This document shows, piece by piece, positions 42,308 to 52,267 of a stretch of DNA of 64,000 nt. The notes below the pieces were generated by a model, which was given only the letters and a program-made list of their open reading frames with translations, did no database searches and was not told the DNA's origin. Positions within the stretch are counted from its first letter, which is position 1, and every line of letters begins with the position of its first letter. The DNA is taken from contig UEGQ01000015.1 of NCBI GenBank assembly GCA_900466005.1, positions 359,737 to 423,736 on the forward strand, written 5' to 3'. The DNA comes from Hyphomicrobiales bacterium. GTDB taxonomy: Bacteria > Pseudomonadota > Alphaproteobacteria > Rhizobiales > Rhizobiaceae. The position numbers and the translations under genes were made by a program.

Positions 42308-43897
42308 ATGAATCTTCACGTCGACAAGAACAATCCGGCAAGCTCCGACGAGGTCGAGCGCCTCGAGGCGGAGCCGGTGATGTCCGCCAAGCGGCGGGAA
42401 CCCCTCTACAAGGCTCGGAAGAAGATATTTCCGAAGCGCGCAGAAGGGCGATTCCGGCAGTTCAAGTGGCTGGTCATGCTCGTGACGCTCGGCATCTACT
42501 ACCTGACGCCGTGGCTGAGATGGGATCGCGGTGAGTTCGCACCCGACCAGGCCGTGCTGATCGACCTCGCCCATCGCCGCTTCTACTTTTTCTTCATCGA
42601 GATCTGGCCGCAGGAGTTCTTCTTCGTCGCGGGCCTTCTGGTCATGGCCGGTTTCGGCCTTTTCCTGCTGACCTCGGCGGTCGGCCGTGCGTGGTGTGGC
42701 TATACCTGTCCCCAGACGGTATGGGTCGATCTCTTCCTGGTCGTCGAGCGGGCGATCGAGGGGGATCGCAACGCACGCATGAAGCTCGAGACGGCGCCGT
42801 GGACCTTCGACAAGATCTGGAAGCGGGTGACCAAGCACGCGATCTGGTTGGCGATCGCCGTCGCCACGGGCGGCGCCTGGATCTTCTACTTCGCCGACGC
42901 GCCGTCGCTCGCGATGGATTTCATCGGGGGGCAGGCCGCACCGGTCGCCTACATGACCGTCGCCGTGCTCACCGCCACCACCTATCTCTTCGGCGGCCTG
43001 ATGCGCGAGCAGGTCTGCATCTACATGTGTCCCTGGCCGCGCATCCAGGCGGCGATGCTCGACGAGAGCTCGCTGGTCGTCACATACAACGACTGGCGGG
43101 GCGAACCGCGCACCCGTGGCACCAAGAAGGCTGCCGCGGAGGGTAAGATTGCCGGCGATTGCGTCGACTGCAACGCCTGCGTCGCCGTCTGTCCCATGGG
43201 CATCGACATCCGCGACGGCCAGCAGCTCGAATGCATCACCTGCGCGCTCTGCATCGACGCCTGCGATGCGGTGATGGACAAGGTCGGCCGGCCGCGCGGC
43301 CTCATCGCCTACGCGACGCTTGAGGAATACCAGTCGAACATGGCGCTTGCGACCGACAACGGCACGACGGAGATCCAGCCGAACCGCGTGCGCAACGCCG
43401 ACGGCAGCTTCAGCGACAAGGTCCGCCACTTCAATTGGCGTATCATCTTCCGTCCGCGCACGCTCCTCTACATGGGCGTCTGGACGGCCGTCGGTATCGG
43501 GCTCCTCATCGCACTGCTCGGCCGTGACCGGCTGGAGATCAATGTGCTGCACGACCGCAATCCGCAGTACGTGCTGGAATCCGACGGGTCGATCCGCAAC
43601 GGCTACACCGTTCGCCTCTTGAACATGGTGCCGCAACCGCGCAACATGGAGGTGACGCTGGACGGCCTGGCCGGTGCGACCATGCGGGTGAACGGCATGT
43701 CGGAAGTGGATGTCCGCTCCTTCACGGTGAATGTCGAGCCCGACGAAGCGACGACGCTGAAAGTCTTCGTCACCGTGCCGGCGGACAAGATCGAATCCGA
43801 AGTCGAGACCTTCCACTTCAACGTCAGGGACGTGGATAGCACGGAAGCCGACAGCTACAAGGCGGTGTTCAACGCACCTGGAGAGAAGCACAAATGA
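42308..43897 (+). CDS. ccoG: CcoG/FixG: membrane iron-sulfur protein for cbb3 oxidase copper supply
   Basis: A 529-residue inner-membrane protein with two [4Fe-4S] ferredoxin motifs (CVDCNACVAVCP from Cys285 and CITCALCIDACD) set between membrane helices, and the N-terminal YLTPWLRWDR region. CcoG is known to reduce Cu(II) for delivery to the cbb3 oxidase. The C-terminal part is an FixG-type immunoglobulin-like domain. It overlaps ccoH by 4 bp. Confidence 0.95.
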   Translation: MNLHVDKNNPASSDEVERLEAEPVMSAKRREPLYKARKKIFPKRAEGRFRQFKWLVMLVTLGIYYLTPWLRWDRGEFAPDQAVLIDLAHRRFYFFFIEIWPQEFFFVAGLLVMAGFGLFLLTSAVGRAWCGYTCPQTVWVDLFLVVERAIEGDRNARMKLETAPWTFDKIWKRVTKHAIWLAIAVATGGAWIFYFADAPSLAMDFIGGQAAPVAYMTVAVLTATTYLFGGLMREQVCIYMCPWPRIQAAMLDESSLVVTYNDWRGEPRTRGTKKAAAEGKIAGDCVDCNACVAVCPMGIDIRDGQQLECITCALCIDACDAVMDKVGRPRGLIAYATLEEYQSNMALATDNGTTEIQPNRVRNADGSFSDKVRHFNWRIIFRPRTLLYMGVWTAVGIGLLIALLGRDRLEINVLHDRNPQYVLESDGSIRNGYTVRLLNMVPQPRNMEVTLDGLAGATMRVNGMSEVDVRSFTVNVEPDEATTLKVFVTVPADKIESEVETFHFNVRDVDSTEADSYKAVFNAPGEKHK

Positions 43898-44439
43898 GCG
43901 GGCGTGAGGAAAAAGCCGGGTTCGTCTTCACCGGCAGGCATATGGTTGGCGTCATGGTGCTGTTCTTCGGAACGATCATCTCGGTCAATCTCGTGATGGC
44001 CTATTACGCCTCCTCGACGTGGAGCGGCCTGGTGGTTCCGAACACCTATGTCGCCAGCCAGCAATTCAACGCCAAGGCATCGGCGATCCGCGAGATGCTG
44101 GCCTCCGGGATCAAGGGAGAGCTGGATGTCTCCGGTGAGGCGATCCGCTACCGGTTGACCCTTCCGGGAGACGAGGCCGTCGCCGCAGACAAGGTGACGG
44201 CCCACTTCAAGCGTCCTGTCGGCGAGCATCAGGATTTCGTCGCCGAACTTTCGGCGCTCGGCGGCGGCCTCTACGGCGTAAGTCACGAGGTTTTGGCCGG
44301 CGAGTGGATCGTCGAACTGATCGCGGTGAAGGACGGCAAGCCGATCATGCACGAGGCGCCGCGCATCGCGCTCGCCGACGGTAAGATGATCGTGCTCGAC
44401 GAACGGCACGAGCGCCCCGGCGAGGGAGGCAAGAAATGA
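43894..44439 (+). CDS. ccoH: CcoH/FixH: cbb3 oxidase assembly protein
   Basis: A 181-residue protein with one N-terminal membrane helix (GVMVLFFGTIISVNLVMAYYA) and a periplasmic FixH domain (VPNTYVASQQFNAKAS near the start). It helps mature the cbb3 oxidase. The first and last codons overlap ccoG and ccoI (ATGA), so translation is coupled along the operon. Confidence 0.92.
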   Translation: MSGREEKAGFVFTGRHMVGVMVLFFGTIISVNLVMAYYASSTWSGLVVPNTYVASQQFNAKASAIREMLASGIKGELDVSGEAIRYRLTLPGDEAVAADKVTAHFKRPVGEHQDFVAELSALGGGLYGVSHEVLAGEWIVELIAVKDGKPIMHEAPRIALADGKMIVLDERHERPGEGGKK

Positions 44440-46736
44440 GCTGCTGCGCGGCTGGAACCGAAGGCGCACTCGACATCGAACGAGCGGGCCACGCGCTGCC
44501 GACGGCCGAGGAACTGCGACTCGCCAGCCGCGACCTCGGTGACGGCCTGCAGCAGATCGACCTCGCGGTGCCCGCCGTTCATTGCGGTGCGTGCATCACG
44601 ACGATCGAGACGGCCCTGCGGAAACTTCCCGAGGTCGAGCGGGCCCGCGTCAACCTGACATCCAAACGGGTGTCGATCGTCTGGCGGGAAGAGCAGGGCG
44701 GTCGTCCGACCGATCCCTCCATATTGCCGCGGGCGATCGCCGCGACCGGCTACGAAACCCATCTCTTCACGACGGCAGCGGAAGCCTCCGACGAGTTGCG
44801 CAACAAGCTGATCCGGGCCGTGGCTCTTTCGGGCTTTGCGGCCGGCAACATCATGCTGTTGTCGGTCTCGATCTGGTCGGGCGCCGACGCCGCGACGCGC
44901 GACCTCTTCCACTGGATTTCGGCGATGATCGCGGCACCCGCGCTGATTATCGCCGGCCGGTTCTTCTATCAGTCCGCCTGGAATGCACTGAAGCACGGCC
45001 GCACCAATATGGATGTGCCGATCGCGCTCGCGATCACACTCTCCTATGTCGTCTCCCTGTGGGAGACGATTCATCACGGCGAACATGCCTGGTTCGACGC
45101 CACCGTGTCGCTGCTCTTCTTCCTTCTGATCGGCCGTACGCTCGACCACGTTATGCGTGACCGTGCGCGCTCGGCGATCACCGGCCTTGCGCGGCTCAGC
45201 CCACGCGGCGCCATGGTGCTCGGCGAGGACGGCTCTCGCGACTACCGTCCGGTCGAGGAGATCCGCGTCGGCGACCGGATCGCGCTTGCCGCCGGCGATC
45301 GTGTACCGGTCGACGGCGAGATCGTCGCCGGTTCGAGCGACATGGACGTCTCGATCGTCAACGGTGAGAGCGCCCCGCTTGCGGTCAGCGCCGGCGACGG
45401 CGTGCAGGCCGGAACGCTGAGCCTCACCGGTTCGCTGGTCATCCGCGCGACCGCGACGGCGCGCGATTCCTTCCTCGCCGAGATCATTGGCCTCATGGAA
45501 GCCGCCGAAGGGGGCAGGGCACGCTACCGGCGCATCGCCGATCGTGCCGCGCAGATCTATGCGCCGGCGGTTCACCTTCTCGCGCTGTTCACCTTCCTCG
45601 GCTGGGGCATCTTCGGCGGCGACTGGAAGCAGGCGATGCTGATTGCGATCTCCGTGCTGATCATCACCTGCCCCTGCGCGCTCGGACTTGCCGTTCCGGT
45701 GGTGCAGGTCGTCGCTGCCGGCCGGCTCTTCCGCAACGGGATCATGGTCAAGGACGGGTCCGCCATGGAGCGGCTCGCCGAAATCGACACGATCGCCTTC
45801 GACAAGACCGGCACGCTGACGCTCGGGCGTCCGCGCTTCATCAACCGCCAGGAGGTCGATCCGCAGCATCTTGCGCTTGCCGCAGGCCTCGCGGCCCATT
45901 CGCGCCACCCGCTGTCGCGTGCGCTTCACGCGGCGGGCGGCCGCCCGTCGTCCGACCTCGATGCTGTCCGTGAAATTCCGGGCGCCGGCATCGAGGCGAT
46001 TACGCCGGACGGCACTTATCGTCTGGGCAGTCGCGCGTTCGCCTGCGAGACGGCCGGCGCCTCCGCGGGCGAGAATGACGCGACCTCCGAGGTCGTGCTG
46101 TCGCTCGACGGCCGCGAACTCGAACGTTTCCGCTTCGAGGATGCGGTGCGGCCGGGTGCGGAAAGGGCGGTCGCACGGCTGAAGTCCCGGGGCTATGCCG
46201 TGGGCATCCTCTCGGGAGATCGCGAAGGCGTCGTCGCGCCGCTGGCGCGTCGTCTCGGCATCGAGAACTGGCGCTCGGGCCTTTCTCCCCGCGAGAAGGC
46301 CGAGCTTTGTGCCGCGGCCTCCGACAAGGGGCAGAAGCTGCTGATGGTCGGGGATGGTATCAACGATGCGCCGGCGCTTGCCGCAGCCCATGTCTCGATC
46401 GCGCCGGCGACCGCCGCCGATGTCGGTCGCCAGGCTGCCGATTTCGTCTTCATGCGCGACAGCCTCGATGCGGTTCCGTTCGCCATCCAGGCATCCCGCC
46501 GCGCCGGCCGGCTGATCCGCGAGAATTTCGCGCTCGCGATCGGCTATAACGCGCTGGCGGTTCCGATCGCGATTCTCGGCTATGCGACACCGCTGATTGC
46601 GGCAATCGCCATGTCGACCTCGTCGATCATCGTCGTCCTCAATGCGTTGCGGCTCAACCGGCTCGAAATGGCCGATCAGCCCGCGACGGATGAAAAGCCG
46701 TCCTATGCCGGTCCGGAGGCGTCGTTCGCGTCATGA
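44436..46736 (+). CDS. ccoI: CcoI/FixI: P1B-type copper-transporting ATPase for cbb3 assembly
   Basis: A 766-residue copper ATPase that exports Cu(I) for loading of periplasmic or membrane cuproenzymes such as CcoN. It shows an N-terminal HMA domain with CGAC at 50-53, the transmembrane CPC motif at 412-414, the phosphorylation motif DKTGTLT at 456-462, and GDGINDAPAL. The N-terminal Cys pair MSCCAAG is also usual for FixI. It overlaps ccoS by 4 bp. Confidence 0.95.
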   Translation: MSCCAAGTEGALDIERAGHALPTAEELRLASRDLGDGLQQIDLAVPAVHCGACITTIETALRKLPEVERARVNLTSKRVSIVWREEQGGRPTDPSILPRAIAATGYETHLFTTAAEASDELRNKLIRAVALSGFAAGNIMLLSVSIWSGADAATRDLFHWISAMIAAPALIIAGRFFYQSAWNALKHGRTNMDVPIALAITLSYVVSLWETIHHGEHAWFDATVSLLFFLLIGRTLDHVMRDRARSAITGLARLSPRGAMVLGEDGSRDYRPVEEIRVGDRIALAAGDRVPVDGEIVAGSSDMDVSIVNGESAPLAVSAGDGVQAGTLSLTGSLVIRATATARDSFLAEIIGLMEAAEGGRARYRRIADRAAQIYAPAVHLLALFTFLGWGIFGGDWKQAMLIAISVLIITCPCALGLAVPVVQVVAAGRLFRNGIMVKDGSAMERLAEIDTIAFDKTGTLTLGRPRFINRQEVDPQHLALAAGLAAHSRHPLSRALHAAGGRPSSDLDAVREIPGAGIEAITPDGTYRLGSRAFACETAGASAGENDATSEVVLSLDGRELERFRFEDAVRPGAERAVARLKSRGYAVGILSGDREGVVAPLARRLGIENWRSGLSPREKAELCAAASDKGQKLLMVGDGINDAPALAAAHVSIAPATAADVGRQAADFVFMRDSLDAVPFAIQASRRAGRLIRENFALAIGYNALAVPIAILGYATPLIAAIAMSTSSIIVVLNALRLNRLEMADQPATDEKPSYAGPEASFAS

Positions 46737-46888
46737 ACATGCTGATCTTCCTCATCCCGATCGCACTCTTTCTCGGCGGTCTCGGACTTTTCGCCTTCCT
46801 CTGGTCGCTGAAGAGCGGCCAGTACGAGGACCTCGAAGGCGCCTCGTGGCGCGTCCTCGACGACGGCGACGACCGGCCGGCGCGCTGA
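46733..46888 (+). CDS. ccoS: CcoS/FixS: small cbb3 oxidase maturation protein
   Basis: A 51-residue protein with one membrane helix (MNMLIFLIPIALFLGGLGLF) followed by the CcoS signature SLKSGQYEDLEGASWRVL. It is required for cofactor insertion into cbb3 oxidase in other bacteria. The ATG lies in the last codons of ccoI. A short hairpin GGAGCC/GGCTCC at 46898-46913 follows without a U-tract. Confidence 0.93.
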   Translation: MNMLIFLIPIALFLGGLGLFAFLWSLKSGQYEDLEGASWRVLDDGDDRPAR

Positions 46889-47012
46889 ACGACCGAAGGA
46901 GCCGCCCGGCTCCTCGCAGGTGTTCGCCTGACGCTGCCCGGCAGATCGGCGCTTGCCGCCCGTTCCGATGAGTGCCACATATGCCTCCACCTGAAACGAA
47001 GGAGGCTTGCGC

Positions 47013-48434
47013 ATGCAGACGGCTGAAATCGGCTTGATCGGTCTCGGGGTGATGGGGTCGAACCTCGCCCTCAACATCGCGGAAAAGGGCAACCGGATCG
47101 CGGTCTTCAACCGCACGGCCGCGCGCACCGACGAGTTCCTCCAGGAGGCGGGTGACCTGGGCGGCAACATCGTCGCTTGCCGTACGATCGAGGAGTTCGT
47201 CGCTGCCATCCGTCCTCCGCGCCCGATCATCATCATGATCAAGGCCGGCGATGCCGTCGATGCGCAGATCGATGCGCTGATGCCGTATCTCGCAGGCGGC
47301 GACATCATGATCGACGCCGGGAACGCCAATTTCCGCGACACGATGGCCCGTTTCGACCGTCTGAAGAACACCGGCTTCACCTTCATCGGCATGGGCGTTT
47401 CGGGTGGCGAGGAGGGCGCGCGCCACGGCCCGTCGATCATGGTCGGTGGTACGCGGGACTCCTATGCTCGCGTCGAGAACGTCTTGACCTCCATTGCCGC
47501 GAAATACGAAGGCGATCCCTGCTGCGCCTGGCTCGGACCGAACGGCGCGGGCCACTTCGTCAAGACGATCCACAACGGCATCGAATATGCCGACATGCAG
47601 ATGATCGCGGAGATCTACGGTATCCTGCGCGACGGTCTCGGAAAGCAGGCTTCCGAGATCGCCGGGGTCTTCGGTGCCTGGAACCGCGGCCGGCTCAATT
47701 CCTACCTGATCGAGATCACCGAAAAGGTGCTGCAGGCGAAGGATACCGTGACGGGCAACGCGATCGTCGACATGATCCTCGACCGGGCCGGCCAGAAGGG
47801 GACCGGAAAATGGTCGGTCATCGAGGCGCAGCAAATGGGCGTGCCGGCGACGGCGATCGAGGCGGCGGTCGCCGCCCGTAGCCTCTCGTCGATGAAGGAC
47901 GAGCGTGTTGCCGCGGAGGCCATCTTCCCCGGCGGGCGTTCGCGCTTCGAACTGCCGCCCGGCGTCGCCCTCGAAACCGAGCTCGAACTGGCGCTCTTCG
48001 CCGCCAAGATCGCCGCCTACGCGCAGGGCTTTGCCGTGCTGTCCTCCGCCAGCCGCGAGTACGGCTGGTCGCTGCCGATGCCGACCATCGCCCGGATCTG
48101 GCGGGCCGGCTGCATCATCCGCTCGCAGTTCCTCGACGAGATCACCCGCGCCTTCACCGCCAACCCGGAAGCGGCGAACCTGATCGTCACGCCGGCCTTT
48201 TCCGCCATGGTTCGCGAGAGCCTGCCGGCGCTGCGCCGGGTCGTCGCCGCGGCCGTCACGGCGGGGCTTCCCGTCCCGGCACTCGCCTCGGCGCTCTCCT
48301 ATTTCGATTCCTATCGGCAGGCGCGCGGAACCGCGAACCTCATCCAGGCGCAGCGGGACTTCTTCGGAGCACATGGTTTCGAGCGCACTGACGGGCTCGA
48401 CCGGCCGCACGGTCCCTGGGGCAGCGGCGCGTAA
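47013..48434 (+). CDS. gnd: 6-phosphogluconate dehydrogenase, decarboxylating
   Basis: Converts 6-phosphogluconate to ribulose 5-phosphate with NADP reduction and release of CO2. The 473-residue product has the Rossmann motif GLIGLGVMGSNLALN, the substrate-site segment MGVSGGEEGARHGPSIMVGG, the catalytic region GHFVKTIHNGIEYADMQ, and DRAGQKGTGKW. The ATG at 47013 has GGAGG 7 nt upstream, so it is preferred to the TTG at 47007. It stands between the cco cluster and the sugar operon, convergent with the lacI-type gene. Confidence 0.95.
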   Translation: MQTAEIGLIGLGVMGSNLALNIAEKGNRIAVFNRTAARTDEFLQEAGDLGGNIVACRTIEEFVAAIRPPRPIIIMIKAGDAVDAQIDALMPYLAGGDIMIDAGNANFRDTMARFDRLKNTGFTFIGMGVSGGEEGARHGPSIMVGGTRDSYARVENVLTSIAAKYEGDPCCAWLGPNGAGHFVKTIHNGIEYADMQMIAEIYGILRDGLGKQASEIAGVFGAWNRGRLNSYLIEITEKVLQAKDTVTGNAIVDMILDRAGQKGTGKWSVIEAQQMGVPATAIEAAVAARSLSSMKDERVAAEAIFPGGRSRFELPPGVALETELELALFAAKIAAYAQGFAVLSSASREYGWSLPMPTIARIWRAGCIIRSQFLDEITRAFTANPEAANLIVTPAFSAMVRESLPALRRVVAAAVTAGLPVPALASALSYFDSYRQARGTANLIQAQRDFFGAHGFERTDGLDRPHGPWGSGA

Positions 48435-48469
48435 ACGATCAGGCCGCAGCGAAAATCTGAAGACGAGAG

Positions 48470-48503
48470 GAGCCCGTCGCGGTCAGTCGGACCAGACGGG
48501 CTC
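48470..48503. other. Inverted repeat at the convergent gnd/lacI-type gene ends
   Basis: GAGCCCGTC (48470-48478) and GACGGGCTC (48495-48503) form a perfect 9-bp inverted repeat with a 16-nt loop that covers the stop codon of the lacI-type gene. It could act as a weak bidirectional terminator or mRNA end structure. No U-tract is seen. Confidence 0.4.
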
Positions 48504-49517
48504 ACTCATGCCCTGGAGGTGCTCCGGCGCGATGCCGTCGATGCGGGCGATGACCGCTTTCGCGAGTTCGCGGCCGGCGTGCCGCACGTCTTCGAAGGCT
48601 GTGATGATCTCCGGGCGGATCCATTTGAGGATCGGCGTCGATTCCTTTGAGACGAGGTCGATGTCGCGGCCGACGCGCTTTCCGGCCGCCTCGATGCCGG
48701 CATTGACGGCAATGGTGGCGCTGCCGGAGGATGAGACGATGCCGTCCGGCGCGTCGTCGGAGCGCATCAGCGCCTCGATCGCATCGCGGATGTCCTGCAG
48801 TGGCGCGTCGATGTTGAGGCCGAGGGGAACCTCCTTCGCGCCGTGCTCGCGGAGCCCCTTTACGAAGCCCGCCCGCGTGTGGGTGTAGTAGGAGAGCTTG
48901 CTCGGCGGCTGGAGCAGCGCGATGCGCCTGCGTCCGAGGCGCACGAGGCGCTCGACCGCCTGGTGGGCGAAGGCCTCGTTGTCGAAGTCGTGATAGGGGT
49001 GAACGAGCCCGGCATCCGTGCGCCCATGGGTGGCGAACGGCATGTTCTGCTCGGACAGCAGCCGCACGCGCGGATCGTCCGGCTCGATCCGCGAGATGAT
49101 GACGCCGTCCGCCGATCCAGTGTCGAGAATGTAGCGTACCGGCAGCATCGGGTCCTTGCTGTGGGAATGCGGCGTCACCACGATGTGGTAGGGCGTTCCT
49201 GTCAGCACCTCGGAGATGCCGAAGACCATCTGGCTCGAGAAGCCCATGATCTCCTCGTCGATGCTGAGCACCAGCGCGATGACGTTGGTCTTGCCGGTGC
49301 GAAGCCGTACGCCGGCACGGTTCGGCTGGTAGCCGAGCTGGCGGGCGACCATGCGCACGCGCTCCTTCGTGTCCGCGCCGATGTCCGGTGCGTCCTTCAA
49401 CGCTCTCGAAATCGTGGTGATGCCCAGCCCCGTCATATAGGCGATGGTCTTGAGTGTCGGCCGCTCGGCTGTCGTTCCAGCCGGCTTGCGGACTTCGCTC
49501 GCCTTACCCTTCTTCAT
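48483..49517 (-). CDS. LacI-family transcriptional regulator of the glycoside operon
   Basis: A 344-residue repressor. The N-terminal helix-turn-helix ([20 protein letters not shown]) and hinge ([20 protein letters not shown]) are followed by a periplasmic-binding-like sensor domain. It is divergent from the ABC operon, and the 449-bp region between holds two copies of the same 11-bp palindromic core, probably its operators. The start at 49517 has GGGGAA upstream; the frame to 49688 lacks similarity. The inducer is probably a mono- or disaccharide from the GH2/GH43 substrates. Confidence 0.92.
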   Translation of the reverse strand: MKKGKASEVRKPAGTTAERPTLKTIAYMTGLGITTISRALKDAPDIGADTKERVRMVARQLGYQPNRAGVRLRTGKTNVIALVLSIDEEIMGFSSQMVFGISEVLTGTPYHIVVTPHSHSKDPMLPVRYILDTGSADGVIISRIEPDDPRVRLLSEQNMPFATHGRTDAGLVHPYHDFDNEAFAHQAVERLVRLGRRRIALLQPPSKLSYYTHTRAGFVKGLREHGAKEVPLGLNIDAPLQDIRDAIEALMRSDDAPDGIVSSSGSATIAVNAGIEAAGKRVGRDIDLVSKESTPILKWIRPEIITAFEDVRHAGRELAKAVIARIDGIAPEHLQGMSEPVWSD

Positions 49518-49617
49518 ATGTTCCCCGCCGCTTACGATGATCCGCATTATAGACACCGGCGCAGGTGCCGCAATCAATCCGGATCGGTCATTTAGAACAA
49601 GCGTAAGGTGACCAATC

Positions 49618-49629
49618 TGAAACGTTGCA
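49618..49629. promoter_or_regulatory. LacI-type operator, distal copy
   Basis: TGAAACGTTGCA has the AACGTT centre typical of LacI-family operators. It lies 101 nt upstream of the lacI-type gene. The same 11 bp recur in inverted orientation at 49940-49950. The rest of the gene-free stretch 49518-49966 is AT-richer and holds no open frame I can support. Confidence 0.6.
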
Positions 49630-49938
49630 GTGAATTTGTCGAGTGTTTCGGTGATAAAATTTTGACGGGAACAACTTTTGGTACGCATTCTCCGCTGACG
49701 TCAGCTTTTTTGCGTGTGCGAGAGAGGGCTCGGCGCGGCGCATGCCGGAATCTGACACGATTTCGCTAAATTTCTGGCCAAAATACCGAAAGTTGCTATT
49801 GCTGCGGTGCAACGGCGAGAATGTGTGCAGCTCGAAAAACCGTCACCAAAAATCGCCTCAGGGTTGAAGAGTGTACTAGGAAAGGATTGTCGACTCTTCC
49901 CGGTTGCGCCCGTCGAATGTTTCGCATAGATTTTTTAC

Positions 49939-49950
49939 GGCAACGTTTCA
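49939..49950. promoter_or_regulatory. LacI-type operator, promoter-proximal copy
   Basis: GGCAACGTTTCA is the inverted copy of the site at 49618-49629 (11 of 11 core bases). It lies 16 nt before the start of the binding-protein gene, next to its GAGGGAGG ribosome binding site. The centres of the two sites are 321 bp apart. Confidence 0.62.
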
Positions 49951-49966
49951 GTGAGGGAGGACACTC

Positions 49967-51202
49967 ATGAATTTTCGTCGTATTGCCGTTTTGCTCGCCG
50001 CCAGCGTGGTTCTGCCGTTCGGGGCAGCCCAGGCGACCGATCTTGAAGTAACGCATTGGTGGACGTCGGGAGGCGAGGCGGCGGCAGTCGCCGAGCTCGC
50101 CAAGGCCTTCGATGCGACCGGCAACAAATGGGTCGACGGCGCCATCGCCGGCTCCGGCGGCACCGCCCGGCCGATCATGGTCAGCCGCATCACCGGTGGC
50201 GACCCGATGGGGGCCACGCAGTTCAACCATGGCCGCCAGGCGGAGGAGCTTGTCGAATCGGGATTGATGCGCGACCTCACCGATGTCGCGACCAAGGAGA
50301 ACTGGAAGGAAATCGTCCGTCCGTCGAGTCTGCTCGACAGCTGCACCATCGACGGCAAGATCTATTGCGCCCCGGTCAACATCCATTCGTGGCAGTGGCT
50401 GTGGCTTTCGAACGCCGCCTTCGAGAAAGCGGGTGTTGCCGTTCCGAAGAACTGGGACGAGTTCGTCGCAGCCGCCCCGGCGCTCGAGAAGGCCGGCATC
50501 ATTCCGCTCGCCGTCGGTGGCCAGCCTTGGCAGTCGGCCGGCGCCTTCGACGTGCTGATGGTGGCTATCGCCGGCAAGGACGTGTTCCACAAGGTGTTCA
50601 AGGACAAGGATGCCGAGGTGGCCGCCGGTCCGGAGATTGCCAAGGTCTTCAAGGCGGCCGACGATGCGCGCCGGATGTCGAAGGGTTCGAACGTGCAGGA
50701 CTGGAACCAGGCCACCAATCTGGTCATCACCGGCAAGGCCGGCGGTCAGATCATGGGCGACTGGGCGCAGGGTGAGTTCCAGCTCGCCGGCCAGGTCGCC
50801 GGCAAGGACTACACCTGCCTGCCGGGCCTCGGCGTCAACGAGATCATCTCGACGGGCGGCGACGCCTTCTACTTCCCGCTGCTGAAGGACGAAGAAAAGT
50901 CCAAGGCGCAGGAGGTGCTGGCCTCGACGCTTCTCAATCCGACGACGCAGGTCGCCTTCAACCTCAAGAAGGGTTCGCTGCCGGTGCGGGGCGACGTCGA
51001 TCTCGCGGCTGCCAACGACTGCATGAAGAAGGGCCTCGACATTCTCGCCAAGGGCAACGTGATCGAAGGCACCGACCAGCTCATGTCTCCTGACAGCCAG
51101 AAGCAGAAGGAAGACCTGTTCTCCGAGTTCTTCGCCAATCCGTCGATGACGCCGGAAGACGCGCAGAAGCGCTTCGTCGACATCATCGCCTCGGCGGAGT
51201 GA
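49967..51202 (+). CDS. ABC sugar transporter, periplasmic binding protein
   Basis: A 411-residue family-1 solute-binding protein (CUT1 class). A signal peptide (MNFRRIAVLLAASVVLPFGA, cleavage near AQA) precedes the mature protein, which starts near TDLEVTHWWTSGGEAAAV. Sugar-binding segments such as NIHSWQWLWLSNAAFEKAGV and GGDAFYFPLLKDEE are typical of glucose/mannose- or oligosaccharide-binding members. The specificity cannot be read from sequence; operon mates suggest a mannose- or xylose-containing oligosaccharide. GAGGGAGG precedes the ATG. Confidence 0.92.
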   Translation: MNFRRIAVLLAASVVLPFGAAQATDLEVTHWWTSGGEAAAVAELAKAFDATGNKWVDGAIAGSGGTARPIMVSRITGGDPMGATQFNHGRQAEELVESGLMRDLTDVATKENWKEIVRPSSLLDSCTIDGKIYCAPVNIHSWQWLWLSNAAFEKAGVAVPKNWDEFVAAAPALEKAGIIPLAVGGQPWQSAGAFDVLMVAIAGKDVFHKVFKDKDAEVAAGPEIAKVFKAADDARRMSKGSNVQDWNQATNLVITGKAGGQIMGDWAQGEFQLAGQVAGKDYTCLPGLGVNEIISTGGDAFYFPLLKDEEKSKAQEVLASTLLNPTTQVAFNLKKGSLPVRGDVDLAAANDCMKKGLDILAKGNVIEGTDQLMSPDSQKQKEDLFSEFFANPSMTPEDAQKRFVDIIASAE

Positions 51203-51364
51203 TCGGCGATTTCGCGCTCCGGCCGGCGGCTTTCTCCGTCGGCCGGCATGTTTCCTTCCGGCGGGAAGGAGAGGCGAGGGCTTCCGTGAGCCGCGGTGAC
51301 GGCCGGCATCGCCGGTCCGAGATACGCCCGGTTGCCTTCGATCGTGAATGAGGAGGACATATCA

Positions 51365-52267
51365 ATGACGGGCCAGACGTATCCCGGTCGACCCAGCAAG
51401 CTCTTGCGCAATCTCAATGCGAAGATTGCCTCCATTCCGATGATCCTCGTCGCCGTCGTCATCTTTCTCGGCGGCACGATCTGGACCGTGGTCTATTCGT
51501 TCACCAATTCGAAGCTTCTGCCGCGGCTGAAATTCGTCGGCATCGAGCAGTATGAACGCCTGTGGGCGGCCCCACGCTGGCTGATCTCGATCGAGAATCT
51601 CGCGATCTACGGCTTCTTCACGCTCGTTTTCAGTCTGGTGATCGGCTTCGTTCTCGCGGCGCTGATGGACCAGAAGATCAGGTTCGAAAACGCGTTCCGG
51701 ACGATCTTCCTCTATCCTTTCGCGCTTTCGTTCATCGTCACCGGCCTCGTCTGGCAATGGGTGCTCAACCCGGAATTCGGCGTCCAGTCCGTCGTGCGGT
51801 CGCTTGGCTGGACGAGCTTCACCTTCGACCCGCTCTACAATTCCGAGATCGTCATCTACGGCGTTCTGATCGCCGGGCTCTGGCAGGGGACGGGTCTCGT
51901 GATGTGCCTGCTGCTCGCCGGCCTGCGCGGCATCGACGAGGACATCTGGAAGGCCTCCCGCGTCGACGGCATTCCGATCTGGAAGACCTATCTCCTCATC
52001 GTTATCCCGATGATGCGGCCGGTCTTCATCACCACCCTCGTCATCATCGCGAGCGGCATCGTGCGCGTCTACGACCTCGTCGTCGCACAGACCAGCGGCG
52101 GCCCCGGCATCGCCTCGGAAGTGCCGGCGAAATACGTCTACGATTACATGTTCCAGGCGCAGAACCTCGGGCAGGGGTTTGCCGCATCGACGATGATGCT
52201 GATTACCGTCTCGATCATCATCATCCCCTGGGCCTATCTGGAATTCGGAGGAAAGAAGCGTGGCTAA
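51365..52267 (+). CDS. ABC sugar transporter permease (MalF type)
   Basis: A 300-residue inner-membrane protein with six likely helices and the binding-protein-dependent transport EAA-type loop (DEDIWKASRVDGIPIWKTYLLIVIPMM). It pairs with the next gene to form the channel. The ATG at 51365 has GAGGAGG upstream; the 5' extension to 51296 is not protein-like. The 3' end overlaps the second permease by 8 bp. Confidence 0.92.
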   Translation: MTGQTYPGRPSKLLRNLNAKIASIPMILVAVVIFLGGTIWTVVYSFTNSKLLPRLKFVGIEQYERLWAAPRWLISIENLAIYGFFTLVFSLVIGFVLAALMDQKIRFENAFRTIFLYPFALSFIVTGLVWQWVLNPEFGVQSVVRSLGWTSFTFDPLYNSEIVIYGVLIAGLWQGTGLVMCLLLAGLRGIDEDIWKASRVDGIPIWKTYLLIVIPMMRPVFITTLVIIASGIVRVYDLVVAQTSGGPGIASEVPAKYVYDYMFQAQNLGQGFAASTMMLITVSIIIIPWAYLEFGGKKRG

